From contig CM062296.1 of NCBI GenBank assembly GCA_031216915.1, positions 149,221,340 through 149,285,339 of the forward strand: DNA of 64,000 nt, in the 5' to 3' direction. Position numbers and translations under genes: made by a program. A model generated the notes under the pieces. It did no database searches. It had not been told where the DNA came from and saw only the letters and a list, made by a program, of their open reading frames with translations. Below, piece after piece: positions 9,675 through 19,440 of this stretch (positions are counted from its first letter, which is position 1; each line of letters opens with the position of its first letter). The DNA is from Pictodentalium vernedei (taxonomy: Eukaryota > Mollusca > Scaphopoda > Dentaliida > Dentaliidae).

Positions 9675-10690
9675 GTGGCATCAAGGGTTCGGAATGTCCA
9701 AGGATATCAATACATTTTTAGATACGGTATTTTGTGGAAGTTATATTGCCACTATTTCGAAAGACTGAGACTCAAAATGAGGTATAGAAACAAGCGTAAA
9801 ACTGTTATCACTGACAACTGGTTTCTAATTTTGAGTTAAAAACATAGAGGTGCACCACATCAAATCATCAAAAACGTGCATATGAAGTTCCGTAAGTATA
9901 CCTCCTATAAATATGACGAATGTAAGAGTGAAAATATAAGCTAAGTGACGTAAAACGACAAAATGGCGTTAAAATAAAAAAAAACAAAAAAAAAAAAACG
10001 AACAATTGTCATCTAATGTATCAGCTCTACATACCAAATTTCAGAAAATTCGGCCACAGTTTATTTTTTTAGTATGAACACCCTCTCTGACGTCACTACA
10101 AAGTCCGGCATTAAGGATTGGGAATTTTCTCGGACGGCAAAACATTTTTAGATTTACATCTTGTGGAAACTTTATTTTGAAAACATCGAGACGCTGAGAA
10201 TGAAAATGAGGTTGAAAATAAACGGTATATAAAAAAAACGAAAAATTCGGATCGCTGTCCAATGGTGTCTAAATTTGAGATGAACACTCAGAAATTCACC
10301 ACTTCAAATGACGTTAGGTGCGTGTGTGTGAAGTTTCATAGGTCTATCCCCTATGATTGCATTATGAAGTTGTGGGATTAACAAAAGTAGCGGTTTCAAT
10401 GAAAGATGTAAATCATCAGATTCAGATAAACATTGAAGTGATGTAAAAATGAAGAAACAAAAAGAAAATTGTCTTCTAATTTTTTAGCTGTTCAGTATAC
10501 TACAATTCACGAATATCGGATAAAACTCTATCTGTTGGACTATGCCCCCCCCCCCCCCCGCCCCAACCACTCCCGACTCCACCCACGGACAACGCTGCAA
10601 AGTACTTCGTAAAGGATTGGGAATATTCTTAACGACACCGAATTTTTAAATAATATATAAATTCCATGTAAATGTTGTTTAGCATTAGTC
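9675..10690. repeat. Diverged tandem repeat, unit ~430-500 bp, about 2.2 copies
   Basis: A block containing CATTTTTAGAT, then CTTGTGGAA/TTTGTGGAA, a GAGAC..TGAGA segment and CAAAATGAGG/GAAAATGAGG occurs at about 9,710 and again at about 10,142. A partial third start is at about 10,640, preceded each time by AAGGATTGGGAAT-like sequence. Both longer units also carry a following block on the theme 'caccacatcaaat / caccacttcaaat' and 'aagttccgtaagt / aagtttcatagg'. Spacing is about 430 and 500 bases. No coding potential is visible. A poly-C run (10545-10559) separates units two and three. Confidence 0.5.
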
Positions 10691-11564
10691 GAATATAATG
10701 CTACATTGCTTGTTCAGCCATTTGTACGTAGTAACTTAACCCTTTGAACCATGATGGTATCTTCCATGATAGACAAGTAGCTGTAATTGTAAAAGTCCAT
10801 TATCATTATTTGGGGGCATACAAATCAATAAGTTCAACTTGCAGCCTTGGGGCCGCACGTTGAAGATATTGATTGGTCCCCTTCACACATTCACTTAGCA
10901 GCCAGCATCCTTAACGATATTATGACAGATCATGTTCTTGAGCCGGAAAAGCGGTATCTCGATTTGACAGACTTTATGCGGAATATTTGTGTGTTGCCGT
11001 TTTCGTTTCTTTTCATAATTTTGTCGGGTGTATTCTTTCTGAACCGACTTCCGTAGTCTGGGCTTTGCACTTGGGCAGACACCCCGAAGGTAGGCTGACG
11101 CGTCCCGACCACTGGAAGCATTACATACCTTCCAGTCTGACGAGGGTTTGTCACCAATATCCACAACTATCCTACCAGAGATGTTCAGCTGATCAGTTTA
11201 AATATAGTATCGATATCTTAATAAGTTATGTTTTTTCGGGGTCATCTTATTCACATGATACATATTCAACATGTGTATTCAAGATAACAAGGCCGAGAGA
11301 CTTTTGGAACTGTTCGATATTTATCGCGAAAGCCCCTTGATCATTTCAACTACAAAGTCAGAAAATAAATGTATACAGCATTGTTATTCAATGTGTTTTC
11401 TATCACGGTTATTCTAATTTAAAAACTGGTGATGACGTCCTCATTATTCGTTCTGAATGTTTTTGTTAAATTATATGACCGTTTGCGTCGAATAGTTGAA
11501 TTGTTGTTATTGGGGTCTAATCATACTTTCGTCAGCCAGGGTCAACTCATGTCGAACAGTTACC

Positions 11565-11826
11565 TTGGATGGGGTTGCTGAACTACCCGGAAAGAACCAC
11601 CGACCACGGCGGCGACTGTCAGACTGCCAGCATGCTAATTCCGCAAAGCAGGATTAGCATTGCTTTACGACATGTGCACCATCAACGTTCGGTACGCCTT
11701 AGTACACGTGGGCAACCTGGATTAATTGCCTTGCTCAATGACACAACACAAATACCCCTGGCAGGGATCGAATTGTGAACCTTTCGGTTTGATGTCCAAT
11801 GCCGTAACCACTAAGCCACTGCGCCC
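11565..11826 (-). mobile_element. tRNA-derived SINE, 3' end lost
   Basis: Read on the minus strand, the element starts at 11826 with GGGGCGCAGTGGCTTAGTGG, which holds a pol III A-box-like word. A B-box-like AATTCGATCCC lies near 11770. The body shares 'tacgccttagtacac', 'gtgcaccatc' and 'gaaccaccg' (plus-strand words) with the SINEs at 18124-18489 and 48465-48877, so it is the same family. No AT-rich 3' tail is visible on the left side. The body contains a small hairpin (11631-11662). It is not a tRNA gene: the cloverleaf is incomplete. Confidence 0.6.
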
Positions 11827-12144
11827 CTCGAATAACTGAATATTTTGGGGCATGTATTGGGTATTTTGACCTGTCCAGTAGCATTCAGTTGGATAGCATG
11901 TATGAATTGAATGTTTTAACAACATAACAACATTTCAATGGTCAAAATTCTCCATCTCGTCCGAACAGCTATCAATGATAAATATCTGTATACTTCTGCA
12001 GAGAAGATCGTGCTATTCTGACGCAATGTCATTTCGTCATGCACGACATGCACAGCGTTTTTTTTTAATCGCAATGCAACTACAATGTGTTCCCAACTAA
12101 CGTCCTTGCCAGTAGAGCACATTCTATTTAGATTTTACTTATTT

Positions 12145-12465
12145 TAAGGTACCATATATGTGATGGAATTTTGTTTATTTTGATATTCCTTAAATTCAGA
12201 TTAAATATACACAAAAATTATACATCAAAATGAAGGTTGGGATGTATAGAACACGAAACACATATGTCATCAACTCATAGAGCTGACAGCAGGCACCACT
12301 GGTTCCTGGAAGTCTGCTACCGTATTCGTACCAGAACTGATAATAAAAAAAATATATATTGCGAGAACAACTCGTGGTCAAATGCGCTCCAAATATTCAA
12401 TAACAAAGCTAGGCATTCAAAACACTTTCGAGTGCAGCGACAGGACTGCATTTTGGAAAAGGACA
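12145..12465 (+). repeat. Left arm of long inverted repeat (outer DNA element)
   Basis: The segment from TAAGGTACCATATATGTGATGG through the stretch ending near 'cgacaggactgcat' matches, as reverse complement, 14742-14408. Strong shared blocks include ATTCCTTAAATTCAGATTAAATATACAC, GTCTGCTACCGTATTCGTACC and GAGAACAACTCGTGGTCAAAT (in parts). Identity is roughly 75-80 percent by eye. The arms flank a Tc1-like transposon, so this looks like a non-autonomous long-TIR element into which Tc1 later jumped. Confidence 0.6.
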
Positions 12466-12630
12466 ACACTGTCTGCATTTTTTTTTATTGAAGATGGTTT
12501 CCATGTTCGACAGACATGTGCAAATCGCTCGATACCACGAATTTCCATCGGAAAACAAAATCGTAATTCTAAGAAATTTCAACAGGTGTCATGATACCTT
12601 GCACTGAATATGGCAACTGTGCAGTCTCGA

Positions 12631-14273
12631 TATATACTACTCAAAGTTTGCTAAGCACCAAGTATATCCAACTACCTGTTTTACGTTTTAGTTTGCCATT
12701 GTGCATACAAATTCGACCTTAAACCCCAATAAATAATAAATATATACGTTTTAATTTAAATATTGTAATGAAAAGTGTATATATATTTATTTAATTGCAT
12801 CTTTAATGATTTAAGTACAGAAATTAAGATTTCATTTGTGTTTGACATTACTTTTTAGCTTTTGAATACGATAAGCTTAGAAAATGGATATTATTGGTAA
12901 AAGAAGAAATTTTTCAATATGCCAAACAGTTGATGGAGCAAACTGGTATGGCTTCAGTATCGAGTATGAGACTCATTTCTGTTAATTACAGCTTGACAAC
13001 GCCTTATCATGCTCCAAATCAGGTTCGTGATGGTCCTTTGTGGGATGTTGTGCCATTCTTGGACCAGCATGGCACCAAGCTCCTGGACACTTCTTGTCTG
13101 GACTGGACGGGCTGAAATTGCAAGCTGCAAATCATTCCAGACATGGTTGATTGGATTGAGATCGGGGGATCTTGCTGGCCAGTTCAAACGCTCAATCCCC
13201 TCCCTCTGTCGATACTCCCCGACAGCATGGACAACATGAAGACGGGCATTATCGTCCATCAGAATGAATCTATCACCCACTGCACCTGCATACAATCTGA
13301 CATCTAGGACTTCATCAATATACCGTTGTGCAGTCAATGTACCACGTCCAAGGACACAGAGCTCTGCACGTCCATCCCAGCTGATGCCACACCAGACCAT
13401 GATTGACCCTCCACCATAGCGGGGATGCTCAGCAATGTTGGCTGCATGGAATCGCTCTCCTGGTCTTCTCCAGATCCTACAACGCCTATCTGTGTGATAC
13501 AGGCACTACCCTGACTCATATGTCAAACGGACAGGTCGCCAATCCTCTCTGGTCCATCGAACGTGGTCCATGGCCCATTCATATCGTGCCTGGCGGTGGT
13601 TCAGGGACAGCGGAATGCGAATACATGGTTTTCTCGATCCGAGACCACCTTCGTGCAACCTTGCTCGGATAGTCTGCGTCAAAACATTTACCCCGGATGC
13701 ATTCTGAAGGTCACTGCGAAGCTGAGTTTCTGTGTTGAAGCGGTTCCTACGGGCCTGAATGATCAAACATCGGTCTTCAGCTGGAAATGTTGCCCTGTCT
13801 CTGCCACCATCATGCCGTCTTAATGGTGTGCGGAACTGCTGAAATCTTGCCCAGGCTCTGGTGATCACCGTATGGTGCACACCGAGGGCTTCGTCAACCT
13901 GTCGATGGGTAGCCCCTTGCTCCACCATCCCTACAACCCGCCACATTTCGGCTTCAGACAAATGTCTTCTTACATTTGTATTTGCCATATTCAATCATTA
14001 AATCACAAGGGTTTATGATGAAATGAAGATTGAATACCCTACACATGTCATGTACATGTGGACAGTATACGAAAATATCATGAAATTCAAGGGGTACATG
14101 CTTTACATGACCGTCACGAAACGTCTGCCTGTTAAGAGAGCTAATGTGAACACTGGGGACCATGTCAATATATTCCTCAATCATATCCACTAAAAATATC
14201 GCAAATATGTCACAAGCAAATTTCACAATGATGTGTCACTATTTGGTGCTTAGCAATCTTTGAGTAGTATATA
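12631..14273 (-). mobile_element. Tc1/mariner-like transposon, 1,643 bp
   Basis: Both ends carry inverted repeats: the left end TATATACTACTCAAAG at 12631 and the right end reading CTTTGAGTAGTATATA up to 14273, each continuing into (A)TTGCTAAGCACCAA. The boundary falls at TA dinucleotides, as expected for Tc1/mariner TA target duplication. The length matches the family (about 1.6 kb). It encodes one minus-strand transposase pseudogene. It sits in the loop of the larger inverted repeat at 12145-14742. Confidence 0.8.
12954..13994 (-). pseudogene. Tc1-like transposase with one stop and altered catalytic residues
   Basis: The 13994-13506 frame (162 aa) has the helix-turn-helix region (HLSEAEMWRVVGMVEQGAT, HRQVDEALGVHHTVITRAW, in parts). 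After a TAG at 13508-13506 the same frame continues and includes the 148-aa stretch from 13400 (MVWCGISWDG, FILMDDNARLH, RSPDLNPINHVWN). Thus only one nonsense codon breaks a 346-codon gene, the normal family length. The first catalytic Asp region reads LTYESG where Tc1 proteins have an Asp, and the third acidic position reads NPINHVW with Asn in place of Glu/Asp. The second Asp (DDNARLH) is kept. This copy cannot transpose itself. Confidence 0.85.
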
Positions 14274-14407
14274 TAATAATAGTTTACTGTATTAAGGCGA
14301 TCATTCTCTTTATTTGATTTTAGACGGCGATGCAAATCGATGCTTTTTCCACCCGATAACATCGACCGGAAATAGAAAGTATATTCATATGTAAACAAAA
14401 GCGAAGG

Positions 14408-14742
14408 TTTTGGAATTTACCCCATGCAGCTCTGTCGATGTGTTCTCAAGAATTTTGATACCCTAGCTTTTTTCTTGGATATGTAAAGTAAATTTGGCCA
14501 CAAGTTGTTCTCGAGAAATATTATTAAATTATCAGTTCGGGTACGAATACGGTAGCAGACTTTCAGGAACCAGTGGTGCCCCTGGGTCGACTCTATGAGT
14601 TGATTGCACGTGCGTTTCGTATTCTACACATCTCAATCTTCATTGTGATGTATAATTTGTGTATATTTAATTTGAATTTAAGGAATATGAGAGGTGAGAT
14701 TTTTCAATATATACAAAATTCCATTACTTATATAGCGCCTTA
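14408..14742 (-). repeat. Right arm of long inverted repeat (outer DNA element)
   Basis: This is the reverse-complement partner of 12145-12465. Plus-strand words include GGTACGAATACGGTAGCAGAC (as parts), TGATGTATAATTTGTGTATATTTAA and GGAATATGAGAGGTGAGA. The outermost part also matches a solo fragment at 16836-16962, so this arm sequence is dispersed. Confidence 0.6.
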
Positions 14743-16700
14743 ATGATATCAGATGGTGACATTGTAATGTGCTGTCTCCGAAAGGAATATTTACAACATA
14801 AATTCACACCACATGCTATCATTTTTCAAAGACATCAACTTTTTTAATGAGTTATAGGTAATTTTATTCTTTTACCGGGATTTCCTATTACAAAAGTATT
14901 CCTGTTATCGGGTTGATTTACACAGCATTCGTTCTGCATTTGGTATCATTATTCACTATTGCCTTCCTGTTTATTTCATTATCGCGGCATATCACATGAC
15001 GAAGAAATCTGTTACCGTGCAAAATATTTATCACAACAATTCAGGCTTTGTTGCTGATGTGGCGGTAATCACGAATAAACAAATGAATAGTGGTCAGAAT
15101 TGAAGACGTGTGTGAGTAGACGTTTGAACCAAAGTACCATTAGTGGATGGTCAGAGTTTATGACAAAACGAATTGCACCTTGTTTTCATTGCATTGTGAA
15201 TACGACATTATTTCTTATTACATGGTTGTACCTACAAAATACAATGTTGTAGATTTTAATAGAATATTGATTATGAGAACTTACCTCATACCTCATAATG
15301 AACACTTTCACTGCTGCACCGTATTATTGTACAAATAATTACTAATATGTCCTGTGAAAATGGTTCAACACTATTGTGTACACGACGTTTTTAGTGGCAT
15401 GATGGAACCTCTGCTCCCTGTAGAAATACTTTCATTAATCAGAACCCGATTAGCGACACTATACTACCATTTAAAAAAAAAGAGATGTTCTTGCAGATTC
15501 CCACTGAAGAGCAGAAACCATTATCGCATTATGAGGTTCAGTGTAACTAACTGCACTCGATTTATATTTACTTGCTGAGCTTTACACTACCGCTGTTCTG
15601 TGTTTTAAAATATATCCCAAATCTAAAAATCTGTTCGTTCAGTCAGACCAGTGTTTAGTTGCGACCACCCACATTATATCCATCACTTTATTGAAAACAC
15701 ACCACGGTCACAAATGGAACTGGAAACACTGTGATGCAGTATGCCGCTGCATAACATATATATGGAAAATCTCAATCTAAAAGGTAAAGACCAAAAACTA
15801 ACGGGCAAAGTATGTGATGCGACTACCTATATACAATTCGGTAGGGGTGGTGTATAAGGTATGGGTTGCATTTGTTCGGGCTGTGCTTTAACGGAATTAG
15901 CAGAGCGTGAAATAGGAACAACCAAGCCTTGATTGTGCTCATATTCGCAAGAAAATGATAGAAAATATTAATAAAACATACTCGTTTTTATCAACACGTT
16001 CATTATATTTGGATTCATCTTGCTCTCTGTATTTATAAAATGTATACTGACATTCTGTACGTTAACCGTAATGGGATCCCTTGTATTTTCACCACACAAT
16101 GGACGTTCACCGGCCACACTGTCTATTGAGCTGATCTGTTTACATTGCCAGTTATGTTGGATGTATGGAACGAGTGAAAGCTGCATTGCAACAGTTGATT
16201 TCTCAGCATACAAATCACATGAACATGCTTCATTTGGAATAGACGAATTAACAGATATTTTCAAGCATCCATTGCCCCTTTGTAAGTCCACATCGCTACA
16301 CACATTAACACCTGAAAGAGTAAATAGTAACACGCGAATTGCATTCTATTTTATAACATTATTTATACGCTCTATGTTCGCTTTGAACGCAATTCAGAAG
16401 TGAAGTGGAATAACATGCCTGAAAATTGCCCTCACGTATGAACTAGCTTATAACATACAATGTTATATCCAGCCTGCTGAACGTTGGCTGGTCATCCAAG
16501 CACAGTGATTATTAATTATAAGTCACAAAACAATCATATTAGGAATAGTGTATCTGCAATTTGAAGAGACAAAATGCGACACGGGAGACTTGCATGAACA
16601 ACTGCACGTCTCAAAAAGATAAGCTGAACATAATATAATAATGTGTTGAAGTGGCTGCAAGTCAGAAAATAAGCAAACTGACATCTGCAAAATGAGGTCC
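14743..16700. other. No gene recognised
   Basis: This is AT-rich unique-looking sequence with only short frames in both strands (for example 15968-16333 minus and 16020-16403 plus, which overlap antisense). I see no conserved motif, repeat tail or terminal repeat. The pair of overlapping frames has no domain signature on either strand. Confidence 0.4.
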
Positions 16701-16701
16701 C

Positions 16702-16764
16702 CAGAGGGTGAATTTAGTGATGCTACCCTGCAAAGCAGGGTAGCATCACCATATGTACCCTCTG
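16702..16764. repeat. Near-perfect hairpin with GCAAAGC apex
   Basis: A 15-bp perfect stem (16717-16731 with 16735-16749: GTGATGCTACCCTGC) surrounds an AAA loop. It is extended by an outer 8-bp pair CAGAGGGT (16702-16709) and ACCCTCTG (16757-16764). A related hairpin with the same GCAAAGC apex lies at 11631-11662. It may be a fold-back repeat unit or a remnant of recombination. Confidence 0.6.
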
Positions 16765-16835
16765 TGAACCTCAATCTGAAACAGGTGTCTCAAACTGTCA
16801 ACTCTAGTAGTTGATTTCATATATTTTCCGTGTTC

Positions 16836-16962
16836 CATACGTCACCACCTTCGTTTTGCTGTATAATGTGTGTGTATTGAATTTAAATTTAAGGAATATC
16901 AGAGGTGGGAATTTCGAAATAAACAAAATTACATTACTTTTTAACACCTTAAGTACCTTATT
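16836..16962 (+). repeat. Solo fragment of the 12145/14742 inverted-repeat arm
   Basis: Plus-strand sequence TGTATAATGTGTGTGTATTGAA, TTAAGGAATATCAGAGGTGG and ACAAAATTACATTACTT (in parts) follows the same order as the arm at 14628-14742. Identity is about three quarters by eye. This supports a dispersed family of long-TIR elements. Confidence 0.45.
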
Positions 16963-17139
16963 ACCAGTGTCAAATTCTTGAATACCTGGACAAGTTCACA
17001 GTTGATGAATTCAATGAGCTTAATTCTGAAATCCACTCCCCTATGGTGTAAACTGGGCAGTTTGGAAAAAAAATAATAAAACAGCTCACGTTGATCAAAT
17101 GTCTGACAAACATTACGGAATACAACCTGGTGATAATAA

Positions 17140-17905
17140 CAATAACAATCAAATAATAAACACAACAGTGAGTAATCCTGGCAATACGCCCAGGGAAGTG
17201 ACTGGATTCCTAATAATTGGTTCACGACAGCAACTCATTGAGATTGACAACAATTCAGTGAAGGTAGGAGATTCCGCCATCAGCGGCGCAAGTAACAGTG
17301 TACGTAATCTTGGTGCTTTCCTCGACTCTACCATGTCTGTGGACAGACATGTTACAAATATATGCAGTAAAGCTTTCAGAGGTCTACAAAAAGTTAAACA
17401 GATAAGGCAGTTCCTCACCAAAGATTCCACAAAACCATAGTTCATGCCCTTGTAACTTCACATTTGGATTATTGTAATGCCTTACTGTTCAACCTTCTAC
17501 AATATCAGTACTCTCGCCTGCAGATGGTACTAAATTCATCAGCCCGAGTGGTATGTAGTGTATCACGATCTCAACACATCACTCCTATTCTGAGGGATAT
17601 GCACTGGCTGCCAGTCAAGTACAGAATAATTTTCCAGACTTTATTATTAGTTTTTAAGGCACAAAACAACATGTCACCAGTCGACTTAGAACTCCTTAAT
17701 ACCAAGAATGTGTGTCAATACAACCTGAGGTCCGATGGTAAAATGCTACTACTTGTTCCAAAACATATGTTAAGACATTTGGAAATAGGTCATTCTCATT
17801 TGCGCGCCCTCAATTGTGGAATAATTTATCGGATAACCTAAAAAGGCTGTCAAATGTCGACCTTTTCAAGAAAGATCTAAAGAAATACCTGTTTCAAAAA
17901 ACCTA
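17140..17905 (+). mobile_element. LINE 3' fragment (CR1/L2-like reverse transcriptase C-terminus)
   Basis: The frame at 17099-17440 includes FLIIGSRQQLIEIDNNSV and VRNLGAFLDSTMSVDRHV. Further frames read LDYCNALLFNLLQYQYSRLQ, ARVVCSVSRSQHITPILRDM, HWLPVKYRIIFQTLLLVFK and YNLRSDGK. These blocks are the standard end of CR1/L2-clade ORF2, just after the reverse transcriptase palm. A frameshift near 17440 and another near 17790 break it. The sequence ends with a (TTA)n microsatellite at 18040-18104, the usual 3' tail of such LINEs. The 5' part is truncated. Confidence 0.75.
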
Positions 17906-18039
17906 TAAGTGATGTTGTGGATTGTAAGATACTGTATATATTTCGTTTGTATATTTGTACGAGCTCAGTAACATGTACAGCGCCCTAGAATATAGTTCTA
18001 TATCTTCTGGACTATAATGTTGTCGCTGTATACATGTGT

Positions 18040-18040
18040 A

Positions 18041-18104
<64 letters not shown>
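18040..18104 (+). repeat. (ATT)n microsatellite, LINE tail
   Basis: About 21 TAT/ATT triplets run without interruption and directly follow the 3' region of the LINE fragment. This is a typical microsatellite-type LINE terminus. Confidence 0.9.
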
Positions 18105-18110
18105 GCATAT

Positions 18111-18123
18111 GGGACCCCGACAA
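18111..18123. repeat. Left 13-bp target-site duplication of SINE
   Basis: GGGACCCCGACAA here is identical to 18490-18502 on the other side of the SINE. A perfect 13-bp direct repeat shows LINE-mediated (target-primed) insertion. Confidence 0.85.
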
Positions 18124-18489
18124 TTTATCTATTTATTTATTGGTGTTTAAGGTAACATACTTATGCACAATGCCTAATCGTAACCGTGACAGTTTTACGG
18201 GTGGACGAAGCCGAGTACCAACAGAGAACCACCGAGCATCGACGAGCAACTGTCAGCTCATCAACATTCTAATTCTGTTCAAGCTCCGCTCAAGCAGGGT
18301 TACAGCGGTTGAAGACATGTGCACCATCGACATGCGGTAGGCCTTAGTACACGGCGTCATCGTGGCTCTATGTAGGCATCCGGGATAAAGTGCCTTGCCC
18401 AAAGACTCAACGGGGGTTGTTCGGACGGGCATCGAACTCGGGACCTCTAGCATAGAAGTCCAAGTCTACCACTGAGCCATCGCGCGCCC
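18124..18489 (-). mobile_element. Full-length tRNA-derived SINE, 366 bp
   Basis: On the minus strand the element begins at 18489 with GGGCGCGCGATGGCTCAGTG. It has an A box (TGGCTCAGTGGTAGA) and a B-box-like GAGTTCGATGCC, then a body shared with 11565-11826 and 48465-48877. It ends in an AAATAAATAAATAGATAAAT-type tail near 18124. The flanking 13-bp perfect duplications define both ends exactly. The pol III boxes imply transcription from the minus strand. It interrupts a LINE coding region whose frame resumes right after it. Confidence 0.85.
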
Positions 18490-18502
18490 GGGACCCCGAC
18501 AA
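18490..18502. repeat. Right 13-bp target-site duplication of SINE
   Basis: GGGACCCCGACAA is identical to 18111-18123. Confidence 0.85.
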
Positions 18503-19000
18503 AAGCCAGCTGTTTGCCGAGAATATCGACGAACCTACACTTTCACTCATGCAACCTAAACTATTTTCTCTTGAAATTGTTGAAGATGTGATTTTAAAAG
18601 ACAAAAATTAAATAAATAATTTGATATGTTCTGTCTATATTGAAGCGGCAAAAAATATATTTGGCACAGATTTGGCCCGGGAATGTCCCAAACGAAGAAT
18701 AAATAAACATAATAAACCGTGGTTCAATGTCATCCAGGCAAAAACAAACCTACGAAGAATTAGAAAGCTTTACCAAAAGCATAGGTTTCCAGAAAACAAA
18801 CGACAATTGCATTCCTGTAAAAATCAATATAAACAATTATTGAGATTAAGTAAAACCCGGTATGATATGACATTAAGGGAGACATTACGAAAACTTCAAA
18901 AAGCAAATGTAAGAGAATATTGGAAAATTCTAAAATCCCTATATAAGGACAGGAAGCAGGAAAAAAACGCCTTTCACGAATAATATAAGAATTTGGAAAA
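18503..19000 (+). mobile_element. LINE fragment: endonuclease-RT linker region
   Basis: A frame starting beside the SINE duplication (DPDKSQLFAENIDEPTLSL) continues, after a stop at 18609, into the 120-aa ORF at 18621-18983. This contains NKPWFNVIQAKTNLRRIRKLY, KNQYKQLLRLSKTRYDMTLR and REYWKILKSLYKDRKQEK (in parts). A Lys-rich helical segment after 'NKPWF' is typical of the linker between endonuclease and reverse transcriptase in CR1-type and related LINEs. No reverse transcriptase follows; the next 440 bases are non-coding and T-rich. Confidence 0.55.
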
Positions 19001-19440
19001 ATAGCACAGGCGGATGAGACTGATTTAGTTTAAACATTACTTTATTTCAAAGTTAAACTGAAATGAGACACTCGACTTGTGGAGTTGTGTACTTATGTTG
19101 TTCTTGGCAAGCAAGGATTGTACTTTTAACCCTCATTCTGCTATCTTTTGTTTGTTTTTTTGTTTTTTTTTGTTTTTGTTTTGTTTAGCTGCATTTCCGT
19201 TCCTGCAACCCGTCTTGTGGCGCTAGAACTGTGGTGCGGCGATAACATCAAACTTTTGGACGGCATGATTTTTCCTTCTTAATTATAATATACTTTACTT
19301 TTATAATATTCTTCTCTGTTTACTTTCTCCACGCGATGTACTTGTCCTCCGGTCTTGTAACTCTTCTCTGGACACTTGACTAGTGGTATTGTTTTTTTTT
19401 CCTTTTGGCTTACGTTAAGCATAGTTGTTTGTTAACCCCT

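Noticed and set aside
15968..16403. Overlapping plus and minus ORFs of 121-127 aa
   Set aside because: No conserved motif, no repeats or signals nearby; both could arise by chance in this composition.
18425..18489. A tRNA gene on the minus strand
   Set aside because: A and B boxes are present but the sequence is the head of a SINE with target duplications and no full cloverleaf.
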